64,000 nucleotides of DNA from Burkholderiales bacterium (GTDB lineage Bacteria > Pseudomonadota > Gammaproteobacteria > Burkholderiales > Burkholderiaceae_C). Positions 61,735-64,000 of the stretch are shown piece by piece. Under the pieces are notes generated by a model. It did not search any database. It saw nothing but the letters and a program-made list of their open reading frames with translations, and was not told the origin of the DNA. The position numbers and the translations under genes are program-made. Where the stretch lies: assembly GCA_947448955.1 (NCBI GenBank), contig CANFPU010000003.1, forward strand, positions 1-64,000, written 5' to 3'. Positions within the stretch are counted from its first letter, which is position 1. Every line of letters starts with the position of its first letter.

Positions 61735-62763
61735 TCAAACGAGACAAGATTCCAGGCCTTGCAACAGGATGTCCTTGGGCAGGTCGATGCCGATAAACAC
61801 CAACTTGCTCAGCTTCTTCTCGTTGGGCAACCACTTCGGACCGAGGTCGCTGCCCATGAGTTGATGCACGCCCTGGAAGATCACCTTGCGTTCGCTGCCC
61901 TTCATGTAGAGAACGCCTTTGTAGCGCAGCATCTTGGGGCCGTAGACCTGCACGATCGAGCCCAGGAAATCCTCTAGCTTGGCGGGGTTGAAAGGCTTTT
62001 CAGCGCGGAATACGAAAGACTTGACGTCGTCTTCATGGGCATGGTGATGCGGATGGTCGCAGTTCTCGTCGTGCACATGGTCGTGTGCTGCGTGATCATC
62101 GGCGTTCAGAAACTCGGGATCAATCTCCAGCTTGGCGTTCAGGTTGAAGCCTCGCAGGTCGAACACGCTGGCAATCGGCACCTCGCCGAAATGCACCTTG
62201 TGCTGTGGTGCGCGCGGGTTCATGTGTTTGATGCGGTGAATCAGCGCTTCGACATCGCCCTCATTGACCAGATCGGTCTTGCTGATGAAGATCTGGTCGG
62301 CAAAGCCAACCTGGCAGCGCGCTTCCTGGCGGCTGTCGAGTTGCGACTGGGCATGCTTGGCGTCGACCAAGGTCAGGATCGAGTCGAGCAGGTAGCTCTC
62401 GGCGATCTCGTCGTCCATGAAGAATGTCTGGGCCACTGGGCCTGGATCGGCCAAGCCGGTGGTCTCGATCACCACCCGGTCGAACTCGATCTCGCCTTTG
62501 CGGCGCTTGGCTGCCAAATCTGACAGCGTGGTGCGCAAGTCCTCGCGGATCGAGCAGCAGACGCAACCGTTGTTCATCTGGATGATCTGCTCCTTGGTGT
62601 CGGCCACCAGGATCTCGTTGTCGATGTTCTCCTCGCCGAACTCGTTTTCGATCACCGCGATCTTCTGGCCGTGATGTTCGCTGAGCACGCGCTTGAGCAG
62701 CGTGGTCTTGCCCGAGCCTAGAAAGCCCGTCAGGATGGTTGCTGGGATGAGGCCTGACGACAT
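61735..62763 (-). CDS. COG0523/CobW-type metal-chaperone GTPase (YjiA/ZNG1-like)
   Basis: A 342-aa G3E GTPase. Walker A LTGFLGSGKTTLLKR, metal-binding CxCC motif NNGCVCCSIREDLR, IETTGLADPGP, and the NKxD-like ISKTDLVNEGD. A His/Asp-rich linker (AAHDHVHDENCDHPHHHAHED) lies between the GTPase and the C-terminal CobW_C domain. Such proteins are thought to deliver zinc or cobalt to target proteins. The gene is upstream of dksA on the same strand, so the two may be cotranscribed. Confidence 0.92.
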   Translation of the reverse strand: MSSGLIPATILTGFLGSGKTTLLKRVLSEHHGQKIAVIENEFGEENIDNEILVADTKEQIIQMNNGCVCCSIREDLRTTLSDLAAKRRKGEIEFDRVVIETTGLADPGPVAQTFFMDDEIAESYLLDSILTLVDAKHAQSQLDSRQEARCQVGFADQIFISKTDLVNEGDVEALIHRIKHMNPRAPQHKVHFGEVPIASVFDLRGFNLNAKLEIDPEFLNADDHAAHDHVHDENCDHPHHHAHEDDVKSFVFRAEKPFNPAKLEDFLGSIVQVYGPKMLRYKGVLYMKGSERKVIFQGVHQLMGSDLGPKWLPNEKKLSKLVFIGIDLPKDILLQGLESCLV

Positions 62764-63010
62764 GGTGGTTCCGATTCAGTGCGGTGAGGGTTGCTTGCCC
62801 GGGAGGGTGCGGCGACAACCACAAGGTTTGGGATCGAGGTGAAACTTTGGAATATCGGCGGATGTTGGGTCGAACGGCCAGACTTCAAGCCGCCACGCAT
62901 CAGCCCCGACCGAAGGCGAGAGCGTAGCGCAATGCAGCCCGACAGGGGCCTCGGGCCGTCGTGTCGGATTCATCGGTTATTCTGCGCCACCTTCACCACC
63001 GACACCCAAT

Positions 63011-63901
63011 GTGTCAGAACCTCCTTCTAGTCGACCGCCGCAGCGCGCTGCGGCAGCGCTGACCAGCAAGCGCAGTTTCTTCGAGCGCCTGGTCGAGTTC
63101 CTGTCCCCGGGGCCCGATTCCAAAGACGAGTTGATGGCCACCCTGGCCGATGCCGAGCAGCGTGAGCTCATCGCGCCGGAGAGCCGGGTCATGCTTGAAG
63201 GCGTGCTGCGCATGGCCGAGATGAGTGCCGGTGACGTGATGGTGGCGGCGCCCCGGATCGACGCGCTCGATATCGACGCACCCTATGACGAACTGCTGCA
63301 CAGCGTGATCGAGACCGCGCACTCGCGTTTTCCGGTCTACGAGGGTCAGCGCGAAAACGTCATCGGCATCTTGATGGCCAAGGACTTGTTGAAGGTCCAG
63401 CGCTCGCCCGATTTGAACCTGCGTACCTTGCTGAGGCCGGCAGTTTTCGTGCCCGAGAGCAAGAACCTCAACGAGTTGCTGCGTGACTTCCGCGCCAACC
63501 GCAACCATTTGGCGATGGTGATTGACGAGTTCGGACGCACCGCCGGACTGATCACGATCGAGGACGTGCTCGAAGAGATCGTCGGCGAGATCGAAGATGA
63601 GTTCGACCAAGACGCCACTGCTGCAGAAAACGGGCTGTACACCTTGGCCGATGGCAGCCACCGGGTGGCCGGCGATACCGACATCAGTGCGGTCAACGAG
63701 TTCTTTGGCACCCGCTTGCCCGAGGACTGTTTCGACACCATTGGTGGCCTGATCGCGCATGAGCTTGGGCGGGTGCCGCGGCGCGGCGAGTCGGCCCAGG
63801 CCGACGGGCTGACATTCCAGGTCATGCTGACCCGAGGCGGTGCGGTGCGCTGGTTCAAGGTGGCGCGGCGGCCGGCACCGCCGATGGGCGCTCGCACTTG
63901 A
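63011..63901 (+). CDS. CorC/HlyC family protein with CBS domains
   Basis: A 296-aa soluble CorC-type protein without the DUF21 membrane domain. Two CBS domains: MVAAPRIDALDIDAPYDELLHSVIETAHSRFPVYEG and LRPAVFVPESKNLNELLRDFRANRNHLAMVIDEFGRTAGLITIEDVLEEIVGEIEDEFD. The C-terminal CorC_HlyC domain ends VMLTRGGAVRWFKV. GTG start. It lies directly upstream of lnt, with which it overlaps by TTGA; this corC-lnt order is conserved in proteobacteria. Proposed roles include magnesium/cobalt efflux. Confidence 0.93.
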   Translation: MSEPPSSRPPQRAAAALTSKRSFFERLVEFLSPGPDSKDELMATLADAEQRELIAPESRVMLEGVLRMAEMSAGDVMVAAPRIDALDIDAPYDELLHSVIETAHSRFPVYEGQRENVIGILMAKDLLKVQRSPDLNLRTLLRPAVFVPESKNLNELLRDFRANRNHLAMVIDEFGRTAGLITIEDVLEEIVGEIEDEFDQDATAAENGLYTLADGSHRVAGDTDISAVNEFFGTRLPEDCFDTIGGLIAHELGRVPRRGESAQADGLTFQVMLTRGGAVRWFKVARRPAPPMGART

Positions 63902-64000
63902 AGCCAAAGACCGTGGCGCGACTGGCGTGCGCAGGCATCGCCGGCGCGCTGCAGACCGTGGCTTTTGTCCACACGCAGGCCTGGCCGTTGCCGCTGTTGG
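63898..64000 (+). CDS. lnt: Apolipoprotein N-acyltransferase (5' end, continues beyond window)
   Basis: Starting at the TTG that overlaps the corC stop (TTGA), the frame reads MKPKTVARLACAGIAGALQTVAFVHTQAWPLPLL and is open to the window end. This N-terminal membrane segment and the position after corC match lnt, the inner-membrane enzyme that adds the third acyl chain to lipoproteins. Only 34 codons are visible, so the name depends largely on gene order. Confidence 0.7.
   Translation, partial: MKPKTVARLACAGIAGALQTVAFVHTQAWPLPLL

Noticed and set aside
1-64000. CRISPR arrays, tRNA or rRNA genes, complete insertion sequences, prophage genes
   Set aside because: No regularly spaced repeats, no cloverleaf-like genes, no transposase, integrase or phage structural motifs were seen on either strand.

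Overview
This is a high-GC window from a betaproteobacterium, most likely order Burkholderiales in the Rubrivivax/Leptothrix/Sphaerotilus part of the tree. The support is indirect: rplM-rpsI, erpA, hslVU, coaX and dksA have betaproteobacterial-type sequences, there is a Burkholderiales-type trimeric porin with a C-terminal Phe, coq7 and amn are present, and there is an exosortase-A-associated gene set. No rRNA, tRNA, CRISPR array, complete insertion sequence or prophage was seen. No database search was possible, so family assignments rest on motifs, lengths and gene order.

Layout. 1-4.3 kb: edge of an exosortase A (PEP-CTERM) polysaccharide locus, with an acyl carrier protein running off the left end, a divergent acyl-CoA ligase, a PLP-dependent decarboxylase and an unknown two-TM protein. 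4.3-7.2 kb: a two-subunit molybdenum hydroxylase (coxS/coxL-like) with no FAD subunit. 7.4-13.4 kb: a minus-strand glycan operon with a split transketolase, a sugar epimerase fused to a GtrB-like glycosyltransferase, a GtrA flippase-like protein and a GT39-type membrane transferase. It resembles a three-component Gtr glycosylation system that carries its own sugar-making enzymes and is the best candidate for something new here. 13.7-18.2 kb: a MacAB-like exporter (adaptor, ATPase, two FtsX-type permeases). 18.3-20.3 kb: htpG behind a good sigma-32 promoter. 20.3-22.2 kb: an SrkA-like kinase and a GNAT acetyltransferase.

22.2-26.9 kb is housekeeping: rplM-rpsI with a long leader and a terminator, erpA, ilvA, an OsmC-family protein and coq7. 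Between ilvA and osmC lies a strong candidate for a small RNA or leader RNA with anti-Shine-Dalgarno sequence and an intrinsic terminator. 27.1-28.9 kb: a porin and a small exported Lys/Ala-rich repeat protein. 28.9-30.0 kb is accessory: hairpin-rich intergenic DNA, a fragment of an oligopeptide ABC ATPase, and a MazF/PemK toxin with a ribbon-helix-helix antitoxin.

30.1-41.3 kb: a type II secretion system, transcribed gspG-H-I-J-K-L-M-N-D-E-F with many start/stop overlaps, and gspC divergent with an apparently leaderless start. 41.3-45.0 kb: an MBL-fold hydrolase, an FFLEELY-like protein, an alpha/beta hydrolase and an HDOD protein. 45.2-51.1 kb: a complete tripartite RND efflux operon. 51.2-57.7 kb: ribokinase, amn, a MATE exporter, a fused CoA-transferase and coaX. 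57.8-64 kb: hslVU, a STAS-like protein, a DksA lacking three of the four zinc-ligand cysteines next to a COG0523 (CobW-type) metal GTPase, a CorC-like CBS protein and the start of lnt.

Many long ORFs in the supplied track are antisense or out-of-frame shadows caused by GC-rich codon use and were left out. Where the track extended a gene artificially upstream, a start was chosen from family alignment, ribosome-binding sites or start/stop overlap with the upstream gene.
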